From positions 434,001-498,000 of the forward strand of contig OZ345384.1 in assembly GCA_977006965.1 (NCBI GenBank): a stretch of 64,000 nt of DNA, read 5' to 3'. A program made the translations under genes and the position numbers. Below the pieces are notes generated by a model. It did not search any database. It saw only the letters and a program-made list of their open reading frames with translations, and was not told the origin of the DNA. Position 1 is the first letter of the stretch; every line of letters starts with the position of its first letter. Source of the stretch: Phymatolithon calcareum (Eukaryota; Rhodophyta; Florideophyceae; Hapalidiales). Below are positions 1 through 9,129 of this stretch, piece after piece.

Positions 1-1287
1 GAAAAGCTTAGAGTCCACTTGTCCTGTTTGTAGGAATCTCAGCGTCGCCGTTCTATTTTGTCTTGGTCTATTCCATGTCGTCGTAAAAGACGATTGTGAG
101 GAATAGTACTTTGTCAAGTGCCTTTTCAGTCTCACTAGTCTCCTCTTCTGTTAGTCGATATCTTTGAAGGTACGCTTCGAGCTTGTTCATGAGAGTTGGT
201 ACGATTTCACCGAATTTGTCTTCCAGAAGTGTGGTACTCAATGGGGGAAAACGTCCGAATGCCCATTTAATCGCCAATTGGCGGTGACGTGCTTTCGGTA
301 GTCTGATGATGGCGGGAGTAGACCCGGGAATATCATAAGGAATATTCCTCTTTCTGCTCGCCTCCAAGCCTTCTCCTTCGTCTTTAAAGAGCAGGTCCCT
401 CAACGATTTTGCTGTAACTCGCTGCTTAAGATAGGTTAGTGCCGTCTCGAATAGGTCGTGATGTAATATTGATGATATGTCACGACACACCCATTGCAAT
501 TCCTCAACGTCTCTTTCCTCTCTTGGGACTGCGAGCAAGCCCATTTTCCTTGTTCTGGCTCGTTCAAGCATTCGTAACGCTAGAACTAATCTTCTGTCTT
601 CCGCATTATGTATGCGACAGAGAAGACGAAGTCTCGCGGTTCGATTTTTTGCGATTGGACCAAATACTTGTCCAAAAAAAGTCTTCTCCACGTCTGCAAT
701 AGCTGTTTGAACTCTTGTCGTCCATGGCGTCAGGTGCATGGCATATTCCCATCTTGGCTGTATCAAGGCCTTGTACATCTTGATTGCCTTTAAGGGGCTG
801 TGTCCCCGGGCTGTTACACCAAGGGATCTCAGCTGATACACTGCTATCTTGGCCTGTCGGATGCGTTCAAGCATTTTCTTGTCGGTAACTCCCTCACTGC
901 TGAGTGATATGCCAAGGTATGGGACTTCTTTGACTTTTGTCAGCGTTTTCCCAGAAAGCTTGAATGTGGGTGATCTTGTACCTTCGGAGAGAAGAACTTC
1001 GCTCTTCCCGGCTTTCGTGTTCCACCTCATTTGTCTATCTCTTGCCCATTGCGAAGAAATATTTAACAGTCTCTGTAGTCCGACTGGTGATTTTGCCGTT
1101 AGGAGCACGTCGTCCGCGAAAAGAACTGCTGCCACGTCGGCAACATCCCTTGGAACTTGGCTTATTCTTTCTGCGAATTCGTCCATGAATAGATTATACA
1201 AACTTGGGCTCAGCGGGGATCCCTGTGGTACTCCCCTGTCGATTAGAAACCACTTTTGCTGGGGATCGCCAATCGTTGATACCCAGG
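1..1287 (-). pseudogene. LINE family A reverse transcriptase, 3' part (palm-B/C, thumb, C-terminal region)
   Basis: Minus-strand frame, stop near 68, encoding the second half of a non-LTR reverse transcriptase. Visible in order: motif B (GVPQGSPLSPSLYN), catalytic motif C (FADDV), a thumb-like YLGISLS segment, then the KMYKALIQPRWEYA and long basic C-terminal regions shared with the other RT fragments here. The frame is open to the solo LTR at 1288. The remaining N-terminal half lies beyond the LTR at 5626-6160. The two halves rejoin directly once the LTR and one CCAGG duplicate are removed. Bases 1-67 are 3' UTR of this element and resemble the tails at 34.9, 36.2 and 43.2 kb. The true 3' end lies before the window. 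No endonuclease domain is present, so this copy is 5'-truncated and disrupted. Confidence 0.9.
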
Positions 1288-1478
1288 TGTAGCGCCCGCT
1301 GTTATGTCGCTGTCCCAAGGCGGTCTCTTTTTCCTCTCGCGACTGTACGCCGCACAACTGTGATCTCGATAGTCATGTTGCTCGTAGTAGGTGATCTGTT
1401 GGGCCATACTTGCACGTGTCTCTCGTGTGTCTATGCGCTGCATCGCTGTCTTTTGCGTAGGTTGTAGTATATAAGCTA

Positions 1479-1506
1479 CACCGTCCACAACATTTAGTGT
1501 GTGTGA
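1479..1506. repeat. Left terminal inverted repeat of the pogo-like element
   Basis: Begins CACCGTCCACAACATTTAGT and pairs with the reverse complement of the right end, with one mismatch in the first 22 bases. AT-rich subterminal repeats containing TTTAGTGTG follow. Confidence 0.9.
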
Positions 1507-1687
1507 TATATTTAGGTGTGCTCACTTTATTTAGTGTGATACACACAAATTAGGAATACATACTAATTATAGGACAGAATATTTAGTCTGTATGACGCTA
1601 ATTAAAAAGATTCCCTAATAGTGTATGGAATTTTGGAAAAAGCAATTTTCGAGTTTCTTCACAATGTAGCAGCAGCTCCTACAATTA

Positions 1688-3376
1688 CTAATCAGAGACA
1701 GAATCTATTTCCTCACTGCCAATATGAGGGACTGGAAGACCATCAAAGTGCTCGCGATAAGTGCGGACAATATGCTGTAGATCAGGCTTAAGCTGCGAGA
1801 CCGACCAGACACCTGAGGTATCTAATGCTAGCCCGCACTGTATCATTGCTTTTCGCGCGTACGTCAGTCCGTTTTTGTCGCGCTGCTCGTTAACTTCACG
1901 AACGGAGTCTGCAGCGAGCTTCAAAAAGAACGACTTCCCCGGGGTTTTAATTGCTCCAGAGTTGTTCCCATCGCTTCGGCCGGTGTCTTGAAACCCGTTT
2001 CCACTAAGAGATGATTCCATCTTGTACCGGTCCCAGCGAGCACTCCAAGCATCCTTGATCTTAGATATTACAAAAGAGTCTGCCGGTTGAATTAGATCAG
2101 TAGCACAGGCAACGAGTTTGCGGACCGTAACTTTCGACCGAAATGCAGCAGCAGTCGACTCCGGCGTCTCGCCGTGCGATGAAACATTGTCGCACCATAA
2201 ATGACGCTGCCGGTCTCCTTGGTTGCTGCAATATTGAGCACGTGGCTCCGAAAGCCACTCTGCCCACACCGTCTTGGTCATGAACCCTTTTTTGCTCGAA
2301 CGATAGCAGACGCCGGGGACGTCATCAGGTACCCCACGAATGGGGTATGACGATCGATCATTCTGAAAGATCATAAAAGGGCACTCAATCGTAGAACGTG
2401 GCCCTCCAGTTAATCTCACCACCATAGTCATGCCTTGGCCACCCGAGACGACATCACTGTACTTCACATTATCATCACCTCGAAAACCAAGAGTGCGACC
2501 GTTGTCCATGTTCACCACGAAGTGAGTCTCGTCGACATTCTCCACGAGAGACTCATCAACAGCACCTGACGAAAGCTCACGGGACACGACGCCCAAATGG
2601 TATGCCACTTGCTTATCGATGTGAGCCCGGCGCAATGGGCTCACCATTAATTTTCCCGTCTGTGAACGGAACACGATATTGTTTGCCTGCATGAAGCGCT
2701 GCGCCCAGCGCGCAGTGATCTTCTGGACGATCTTTTTCCCATGCTCTGCCGTTTCGGCTGTATACAATTCATGATCGGAGCTGTGAAGAATGTTGCACGC
2801 AAGCATTCGCAAGAGTGCTGGCGAAAATTTGACACCAGCGGCCCGTAGCCTCTCGAACTCTGGAAGAAGCTCACCATAAAGCCAAACAACCCACAACGAT
2901 CTTTTGCCTCCGCGCCCAGGGCGCGCTTTCAGCAGCACACGCCGATTTGTAGACCCATTCGACTCGGCTGCGGCTTGAGTCCGCGAGATAGAAAGCCATC
3001 CGAGCTCTTTGGAAGTGATTTGAGATCGACTGGCCCACCATCGGCTCGCTTTGGTGATGTTGGCGTTTACGGAGCCACGAAAATCATCCGGAAACTCGCG
3101 CATAGCGCGCGCCATCAGTCCCTTTTTTCCTTTGTTCTCTTCGTCCTTGATCATCCATTGGACGATCTTGCGCCGCTTTTGCTTCGTACTTACGACTTGC
3201 ACTGCTCGTTTACGAGCTGCACTCGATTCTTGAGAGGAGCAGGGTATGATTTCTGAGGGGGTGCTTCCGTCGGAGACTTGAACAGCAGGACAGAGTGGGC
3301 TGCTGTCGACGCTGAGAAGAGCATGAGCATTGTTTGAGATGCCGTTGGTCCTGGAAAAGTCAATGACACCCTGCAT
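1688..3376 (-). CDS. Pogo-like DDE transposase, 562 aa, intact
   Basis: ATG start at 3376 and no internal stop. Residues about 60-125 are basic and helical (KQKRRKIVQWMIKDEE onward), fitting a DNA-binding HTH region. The catalytic core follows the DDE_1 (Tigger/pogo/jerky) pattern: VENVDETHF with D282, HLWCDNVSSH with D396, and TDLIQPADSFV with D433, a DD36D spacing typical of pogo-type enzymes. The length suits the family (about 500-600 aa). It should bind the element's inverted ends and catalyse cut-and-paste transposition into TA sites in the nucleus. The gene lies antisense to the LINE-interrupting LTR. With all three acidic residues and both ends present, this copy could be active. Expression is not shown by the sequence. 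Confidence 0.92.
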   Translation of the reverse strand: MQGVIDFSRTNGISNNAHALLSVDSSPLCPAVQVSDGSTPSEIIPCSSQESSAARKRAVQVVSTKQKRRKIVQWMIKDEENKGKKGLMARAMREFPDDFRGSVNANITKASRWWASRSQITSKELGWLSISRTQAAAESNGSTNRRVLLKARPGRGGKRSLWVVWLYGELLPEFERLRAAGVKFSPALLRMLACNILHSSDHELYTAETAEHGKKIVQKITARWAQRFMQANNIVFRSQTGKLMVSPLRRAHIDKQVAYHLGVVSRELSSGAVDESLVENVDETHFVVNMDNGRTLGFRGDDNVKYSDVVSGGQGMTMVVRLTGGPRSTIECPFMIFQNDRSSYPIRGVPDDVPGVCYRSSKKGFMTKTVWAEWLSEPRAQYCSNQGDRQRHLWCDNVSSHGETPESTAAAFRSKVTVRKLVACATDLIQPADSFVISKIKDAWSARWDRYKMESSLSGNGFQDTGRSDGNNSGAIKTPGKSFFLKLAADSVREVNEQRDKNGLTYARKAMIQCGLALDTSGVWSVSQLKPDLQHIVRTYREHFDGLPVPHIGSEEIDSVSD

Positions 3377-4717
3377 TGTGCTGTCGCAGTTCTACTGCGC
3401 TGCCCTCGAAGTAAGTGGATAAAGGACTGGAGTCGAACTTAGAGTGTCCTTTATAGTCCTTCTATGCTTTATTTCTCTGAGCAGCACAACAGGTGTAATC
3501 TTGCTCTATACAGCAGTATACGTAAACGTGAAGCCTCATCAGATATATGAAGGACAGTTTTGTCTACTCTCTCTCAAAACATTTGCGAGAGAGAGTTGTA
3601 TAGTTGTCGAAAAAGACTTTCACTGCTCTGTACTACCCTCTGTGAGTAGTACAGCATGGCGATTGCTGAATTTCATTAGCTGTACAAATGAGGTCAGCTG
3701 TGATGCAAGCCAGTTGACCAGCTGACCCCATGCTCTCAGCGTAAGGAAGAAGCCGCCGCGCTGTGCTGTATTCAGGAGTACAGATACCCAGATATATACT
3801 GTAATATATTGCCGTAAACGTGCTGAAGTGAAGAGCGCACTTGTAATCGATCGACGTGGCATTCCACGCCTATGTTAGACACGTTGGCGCCTTACTCTAC
3901 TATACAACGTTATCCCCTGATTATGTCTGAACTGTATTGCCATAACGGTAATGCAGTCCATACATAATGCTAAAGTAGTCCATCTGGTAGGGTTTTGCTA
4001 GCATCGATGGTTTCACGCGTTATGCCGATAAGGGTACAGGCCTGTATGGGCGCCTGCTGGTGGTCGGCCTCCTGTCCCGACGTGGATTCATCGTCGGATG
4101 ATGTGATTACAGCTAATCGCAATCGATGCAGTACGCGATCGCTCGCAGCATCCGCGCGGGCCACGTGTCAGAAGCAGCTCCGCCCGGTTGCGCGTCCCCT
4201 ATAGTACCTCATCGAACTGCACAGGGCCCCGTCATGAGGGCATCGCGCCGCTTCCCGCGCAGCCGGCGAGCGCCAGAAGGCCGCGCCCACGCTTGCCCGC
4301 GCGAGCGGCGTCAGTTAGTCATTTTATTGCAGAACTCTCACCGCGCACTGTAGGTCTCGTCCTTAGTGCACGAAAGCGTGGTTTTACAGAGCTTCCATCT
4401 TTCCGATCGGGTCGGGCAATCGCTATTCCACTGCGTGTGTGATTTGTACGTCACTTCGAGCAACGCGGCGGCAAAGGTGAAGAGAAGGGCGCCTGAATGC
4501 AGCTCCGCCACACGGCTGTAAAGCATAAATCTGGATACATTTCTGTTGTGACAAGGCTCTCAATCATCAGCCATACATGTCACATGGGGTGCGGATCTCA
4601 ATCATGTGCAATGCACGAAAATAGTGTATACGCATTTCTAGACTAGTATCACGCAGAATAGTGTCACTCACATTAATTTGGAACACTACACACTATTGTG
4701 GAATACACTCTAATTAT

Positions 4718-4745
4718 TCACATACACTAAATGTGGTGGACGGTG
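4718..4745. repeat. Right terminal inverted repeat of the pogo-like element
   Basis: Reads inward on the minus strand as CACCGTCCACCACATTTAGT, the inverted partner of the left end, directly abutting the TA target duplicate. Confidence 0.9.
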
Positions 4746-5625
4746 TAGTTAGTTCCTTCCTCTGAGTAAAGGAAGGTGGGGGAGTTCTGGATTTCGGCTC
4801 GATTGCTTGGATCAAGCACGCGCAATGTTTGCCTGACAGTCCCTTCGACCACGCGGAGTCGGAGCTCTTCCCACCCTTTCCTGACCGCAACCGTTTCGGC
4901 GCGCAAGCCGGTGCGTCGACAACCGCGTGCAAGTTTCCCTTTCCCTTTTTCGTGCGTCCGTGCGAAGGTCGACGGCCAAGCCATGGTCGCCGCCTAAAGA
5001 CGGCGTCGTTTTCTCCTTCCTTTCTCTTTTGCCTTTCATCATGTCGTAAGCGGCGCAGTGGACGTCCGTTCGACTAGTCTCCACGCTTATTCTTCTCCGT
5101 TTCCTCGAAGGCCCGCGCTCGTGTTCGTCCTCACGATCGCTGGAGTTACCGTATGGCAATCTTGCCCGTTTTGTGTTGCAAATTGCGCTTATCATCTGGG
5201 CCCAAGTGCTCCTCACGTCGAGCTTCCGAGGCCCTGTTCGGTGTAGCCTCGCCCTCGTATCTCATCCATGCGACCGCTTGTGTTCCCGCAAAGCTGTGGA
5301 GTGTCCTCCGTGACCTGCATTACCGACTTCGCCCTGGTTCAAGTCGCGTCTATCTCTATTCACCCTCATCTACCTCGTCAAGCTTCTGAAGCCCTGTTCG
5401 GCGTAGCCTTGCGCTCGTGTTCTACGTTCAAGACCGCTTACGTTCCCGCAAAGCCGTGGAGTACTACGATGGTGGACGCCTATTTTGTCCGCTGGTCTGG
5501 AGGTTTTGTTTGCTTGTCTTTCTTTCCTTCTCTTTTGTCTTGTCTCTCCCGCTCTTTTCGTCTCTCTCCTCTCTTGGGCTTTTCTCTCCCATGTGGCGTC
5601 GGGTTCTTTGGAGCCTGGCGCTACA

Positions 5626-6160
5626 CCAGGACGGTGTCAAGAAAGCCTCGATCATCTCGCATATGTCTTGTGGTAGAACAACTCTCATTCGCTCTTGCAA
5701 GTACTTTCGTGGAACTGTGTCGTACGCTGCCGTCAAGTCCAATACTGCAATGCATCCCTGCCCTCGGTTCTGTAGTTCCAGAGCCCTTAAGATTGCTAGC
5801 TCCGTGCTCTTGCCTTTTTGGAATCCCAGTTGGATTCTGTGGTTCTTGTATCTTCGGCGGAGCATAATATCCAGTGCTGACTCAATAATCTTTCTGACTT
5901 GACTCAGTAAAGATATTGGTCGGAAATTTTTTGGATCGTCATGGGCTCCTTTCTTGTGCAGCGGGACTAAGAGAGCTTTTAGCCACGCTGTCGGGAGAAC
6001 TCCACATCTTCCGCAGGCGGTCCACAGCTCAAAGACTAGGTCTGCACTTCTATCCAGGTCAGCTTTCATCATTTCGGTCTTCACCTCATCCAGCCCTGGG
6101 GCCTTCTTGGTCGGAGCTTTGAGGAGTGCGTTTCTGATAAGGACGCGCATATGCGAAGGG
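5626..6160 (-). pseudogene. LINE family A reverse transcriptase, N-terminal part
   Basis: Minus-strand frame from about 6160 down to the solo LTR. It starts at the linker before the RT domain (MRVLIRNALLKAPTKKAPG). It then shows FRPISLLSQVRKIIES (RT 2a region), LGFQKGKSTELAI, and palm motif A in VLDLTAAYDTVPR, whose first Asp is catalytic. It ends at AFLTPSW, where the LTR cuts in. It continues in frame into 1-1287. The upstream frame reads back through a tRNA gene, so that extension is spurious. The LINE boundary lies right next to the tRNA's T8 terminator. This is a 5'-truncated copy lacking endonuclease. Confidence 0.9.
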
Positions 6161-6166
6161 CAACGG

Positions 6167-6174
6167 AAAAAAAA
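6167..6174 (-). terminator. Pol III terminator (T8) of tRNA-Glu
   Basis: Eight A on the plus strand, i.e. T8 on the tRNA strand, beginning two bases after the tRNA discriminator position. This supports a transcribed Pol III gene. Confidence 0.75.
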
Positions 6175-6175
6175 C

Positions 6176-6261
6176 CTTCCCCGGCGGGGTTCGAACCCGC
6201 GATCTTTCGGGTGAAAACCGAACATCCTTAACGACACAAGCAACCACTAGACCACGAGGAC
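6176..6261 (-). tRNA. tRNA-Glu (anticodon UUC) with a 12-bp insertion in the D loop
   Basis: On the minus strand the arms are clear. The anticodon stem-loop is TTCGG-TTTTCAC-CCGAA with anticodon TTC, and the T arm is GCGGG-TTCGAAC-CCCGC. The acceptor is GTCCTCG against CGGGGAA (one mismatch at the first pair, one wobble). The D arm starts GGTCTAGTGGTT and resumes TAAGGATG, but 12 extra bases (about GCTTGTGTCGTT) sit between. Removing them gives a normal tRNA-Glu. Box A is therefore split or displaced, while box B (GGTTCGAACCC) is perfect. Ectopic tRNA introns, including D-arm ones, are established in the red alga Cyanidioschyzon. Calling this an intron rather than a disabling insertion is inference, helped by the intact T8 terminator. 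Confidence 0.85.
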
Positions 6262-6279
6262 CGATTGAGCTACTGGGAG

Positions 6280-6443
6280 CCAGAGGTAGGTTTTGATATT
6301 TCCGCCAGATCGTGTCGAAATCGACCGCGCTAACATACAAGAACGATAGACCCTGTTTGTGGCCCAATGGCCTTCGCAAAGTTGCCCCAAGCGTCTGCAG
6401 ATGCGTTGGTAACTTTTAAATAAAAAACTTACACTTCTTCTTC
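6280..6443 (+). mobile_element. 5'-truncated LINE tail, family D, with 15-bp target duplication
   Basis: TTGAGCTACTGGGAG occurs at 6265-6279 and again at 6444-6458, bracketing 164 bp. The insert ends with the family D tail: a GTTGCC...GGTAAC stem around GCAGATGCG, then TTTTAAATAAA and a TTC repeat. It landed only a few bases upstream of the tRNA-Glu 5' end. Confidence 0.85.
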
Positions 6444-6604
6444 TTGAGCTACTGGGAGTTGCATCTATATGCTTCTCTTAAGTCCAGAAAGAATTGATAA
6501 CAGATAACCTACAGTCAGACGCTCGCTTATACCTCGTGTTCTTTCTCCGTCCTTCATAACCGTGAAGAGCACGCGATGCCTTTCAGAAATCACGCAAGGC
6601 TCCC

Positions 6605-6690
6605 GCTTTGCAGAAGAAGAAGAAAGGTAGATATTTATTTAAAAAGTTGCGAACGCATCTGCTGACGCTTGGGGAAACTTACGCAGGTTT
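6605..6690 (-). mobile_element. LINE family D tail (inverted)
   Basis: Reverse complement of the family D 3' end: GAAGAAGAAGAAAGGTAGAT followed by TTTATTTAAAAA, AACGCATCTGCTGACGC and GGGGAAAC. It lies in the 3' flank of the secreted Cys-rich gene at 6787. The 5' limit is uncertain. Confidence 0.65.
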
Positions 6691-6786
6691 CGTTAATTTA
6701 TGCTTTCAGTATCTAAACGGCTCTTATGCTCGAACGTTGCATACGTTAGCAGGAGTGGCCCAGGCTCTAAAATTCAGTGGCTTAAC

Positions 6787-7266
6787 TCATGCCTTGCACT
6801 GACCTTTGAAAAGGATACGCCCACTTGCCGCCTCGCAGAAGCAAGGGTTACTGGCAGTATACGTGAGGTCGAACTTGGGAATGAAGCAGCACACAGGGTG
6901 AACATCTAGAGTGCATACGCCTTCAATAGGAGGGGTGGAACACGCTTCTTCGAAAAGGACCTTTCCGCCAATGCAAGAGCAGATGTGAGCATCGCATGTC
7001 GTCGCAGTCACTGTCGCACCTTGGGACTCTGCGCGGCAGCATACGGGGTCTGCAATGATACCGCAGGTACAACCATTATTCGGTGGACTCTTAACACATT
7101 TCGGAGCCCGGCCAACCACACCACAAACGAGTGGGTACTTGCAAATCTTCGAGGCTTGTCCGAGGTATGGAATAGGACAAGGATTAGGGGCTTTCTGGCC
7201 TGAGACTGAGAGAGCGAGGGCACCCAGGAAAGCGACTAACGCGGCAAATCGAGTTGCGAACTCCAT
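6787..7266 (-). CDS. Small secreted Cys-rich protein, two Kazal-like modules, 159 aa
   Basis: Single ATG-started frame at 7266. Residues 1-23 form a hydrophobic signal peptide ending near ALALSVSG. The mature part is rich in cysteine and repeats one module twice: C-x-x-x-x-DPVCC ... TATTCDAHICSC ... GGKVLFEEAC, then C-TLDVHPVCC ... TASNPCFCEA ... GRILFKGQC. The PVC(C) and following A/N-x-C-x-C spacing resemble Kazal-type protease-inhibitor domains, but the pattern is atypical (double Cys), so inhibitor function is only a suggestion. Likely extracellular or cell-wall located. The frame is intact with both modules, unlike the surrounding LINE debris, so I take it as a host gene. LINE tails flank it downstream (6605) and upstream (7555). 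Confidence 0.8.
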   Translation of the reverse strand: MEFATRFAALVAFLGALALSVSGQKAPNPCPIPYLGQASKICKYPLVCGVVGRAPKCVKSPPNNGCTCGIIADPVCCRAESQGATVTATTCDAHICSCIGGKVLFEEACSTPPIEGVCTLDVHPVCCFIPKFDLTYTASNPCFCEAASGRILFKGQCKA

Positions 7267-7554
7267 AATGAATTTGATTCTTGAAGCTGAGACGGGCGAT
7301 CTTCTCGGCGTTCAATTCGAAAATGGCTTGTACAGATAATTCAAAGATGGCTATAGTCTCGTTACTATATCTTCCAATTTGACTGATCTGTTATTCTAAC
7401 GCAATTATTGCATTCTGGAGTACAGGTGCTTGCATTCAGCTGCCGAGCGTCACAGCCAACTTTGCAAACTTTTCTCCTTCTAGTCTCCCTGAACAACACC
7501 CAAAAATACGATTTCTTCTTGGACCTTGTGCCAATCTTGAAACGCTGTGTGTAG

Positions 7555-7630
7555 CATTACGCTCAGCTGAAACGCATCTCGCTTACAGTCTCGAGAGTTG
7601 CTGAGGGCAATAATTTTTTTTAAAAATAAA
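7555..7630 (+). mobile_element. Short LINE family A 3'-end fragment
   Basis: Contains GCTGAAACGCATCTCGCTTA, CAGTCT..GAGAGTTGCTGAGGGC, matching the extreme 3' ends at 34.8, 35.15 and 36.33 kb, followed by an A/T-rich run. Severely 5'-truncated. Confidence 0.6.
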
Positions 7631-8530
7631 TTCTATAGTTAATTAAAATTCTATATATTTTGCTGCAGATAAAAGCTCAGAAGCAAAACCGATCCTGTTG
7701 TAAACTTCGACCTTGTCAAACAAAAGTAGGAGATTTATTCTCTTCTACAAGATGGAGTTAATGGTTTCCGTAATGCCTTCGCCTGATGGAGGCAAGGATG
7801 AATTATCTAAACGGATTAGATATTAGAATGACAGGTTGGAATATATTCGGAAAACCAATGACCACCTGGCATTTCCACTGCTCTTGGCGGAAGCAAGTTT
7901 TCGGGAGCGTTTCATTACAGAAACAAAGACATTATACACATCAGAGCTCTAGTGTGTATCATGCCATTGAGAGTGAAGTGCACAGTTTACTATTTCTCTT
8001 TTTCAGTACTCGTGAGCATTTAAATTCGGATCTTACAACCAATGCAGTGAACCCACATTTCTCCATCATTCCTTCCACTTGAATGTACGTGAAACCCTAG
8101 AATTCCCATAAATATTTGCTTTCCAATTATAGTTGAAGTCAGTTGTGTTCATACGCTTTTGTCGTTTATATCTGCGATATTATCATCTGTGCCCACTGTT
8201 CGTACGCTACCCCATCTTTAGCTATTCGAAAATCTTCACTTAGTGCAAATTTTGTTTTCTAGGATCACTTTTCTGTGCTGTAGCGGGAAAGAAACAGATG
8301 GTCTATTTCTATGACCAGTGTAGAACACTTGCAGTGCCAAAGCCGTATCCACGCAAGAGAAGCAATGTGATAGATATGCCCTTAGTTGGCAGTGCTGACT
8401 GATGGACTGACCATAAAACGTCTTTGCTGTCAATGTGAACATCGCTTTGTCGCTGTCATTTGGTGCCATGGAGTCCTCGCATGTTGGTGAGCTGGAGGTG
8501 TGTACTTTTTACTTCCTCTGGAAGGTATGA
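7631..8530. other. Gene-free stretch
   Basis: AT-rich start, no coherent coding frame, no recognisable repeat end. Short frames here look like chance. Confidence 0.5.
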
Positions 8531-8539
8531 CACCTGATA

Positions 8540-8773
8540 TCAGTCACCGGGCTCCGGGGGCCAGGCCTCTGGAAGTTCAGTTCTAGCTCTACGTGCATTG
8601 ATTGCGAGGCTCACGTACTCGTGTATGGGGCACGAAATTTGCGTAACGAATATATCTCTGAGCAGACCTTGGATAGCGATAGTGGGCGCTCTCTGTCTTG
8701 CACGCTCCTCGATCATGTCGTTTGCTCTAGGGCTTAGAGCGGCGTTCTTAGTCACGGCGAACGAAAACAACAT
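8540..8773 (-). CDS. Possible small hypothetical protein, 77 aa
   Basis: ATG at 8773. Composition looks protein-like (ANDMIEERARQRAPTIAIQG, ending in an Arg/Pro-rich tail), but no domain, signal peptide or repeat copy is visible. It may be a fragment of a larger lost gene. Included because the frame is not antisense to anything recognised. Confidence 0.25.
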   Translation of the reverse strand: MLFSFAVTKNAALSPRANDMIEERARQRAPTIAIQGLLRDIFVTQISCPIHEYVSLAINARRARTELPEAWPPEPGD

Positions 8774-9129
8774 TATCTTCTGTTTCGTTGAGTTGTTCCG
8801 TTACACTTGCCTGCGGTTTTTTCCCGAGAAGCAGTGGACATGAAGCACCACAATATCTTGGTTGGGTCCATGGCATGGTCAACTGGGCCTTGCACTAGCC
8901 AGGCTATTGCGTACGACTACATGTTTTTAAAATCTATTAAAAGACTACATTAGACTCCTCCTATATACGCAGTACTTTACATGCAGTCTATCGTGACCAG
9001 AATTGGTTTATCTGCACTTTCTAGGCTTCTACAATTGTGACTTTGTTTCTTATTGCATTGTCGGTTCTGTTTTCCAGACCATTTTTGTCTTCGCGATTCT
9101 CGCTGACAAGATCACTAATAGCTGGAAAG

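Larger units (their letters stand above)
1479..4745 (-). mobile_element. Pogo/Tc1-mariner-like DNA transposon, structurally complete
   Basis: 3267 bp, flanked by TA duplications (1477-1478, 4746-4747). Both ends carry CACCGTCCAC(A/C)ACATTTAG in inverted orientation. The uninterrupted LTR copy at 18.9-20.0 kb reads ATAAGC-TA-GTTAG at this point, which is a direct empty-site proof of insertion with TA duplication. It carries one intact transposase gene (1688-3376, minus). About 1.37 kb upstream of that gene (3377-4745) has no recognisable coding sequence. Superfamily assignment rests on TA duplication, terminal repeats and a DDD catalytic pattern in the transposase. Confidence 0.92.
1288..5625 (+). 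mobile_element. Solo LTR (about 1.07 kb) split by a DNA transposon
   Basis: Starts TGTAGCGCC and ends GGCGCTACA, flanked by the 5-bp direct repeat CCAGG (1283-1287 and 5626-5630). TG...CA ends, short inverted termini and a 5-bp duplication are the signature of an LTR. A near-identical copy in inverse orientation lies at 18934-20001. No gag-pol is attached, so this is a solo LTR. A TATAAG sequence near 1469-1475 may be its promoter. It contains a degenerate internal duplication (about 5221-5300 versus 5381-5463, sharing GCCCTGTTCGG and GTTCCCGCAAAGC). The piece 1479-4745 is a later insertion, leaving about 1069 bp of LTR. The LTR itself interrupts a LINE RT gene. Confidence 0.88.

Noticed and set aside
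439-1292. Plus-strand frames antisense to the LINE RT
   Set aside because: Shadows of the minus-strand RT without protein features.
4812-5867. Several long open frames on both strands inside the first LTR (and mirrored at 18.9-19.9 kb)
   Set aside because: They lie within a non-coding solo LTR, overlap each other on both strands and show no domain; the sequence is GC-biased enough to keep frames open by chance.
6086-6379. Minus-strand frame crossing the tRNA gene
   Set aside because: It reads through tRNA-Glu and an inserted LINE tail; coding there is accidental.
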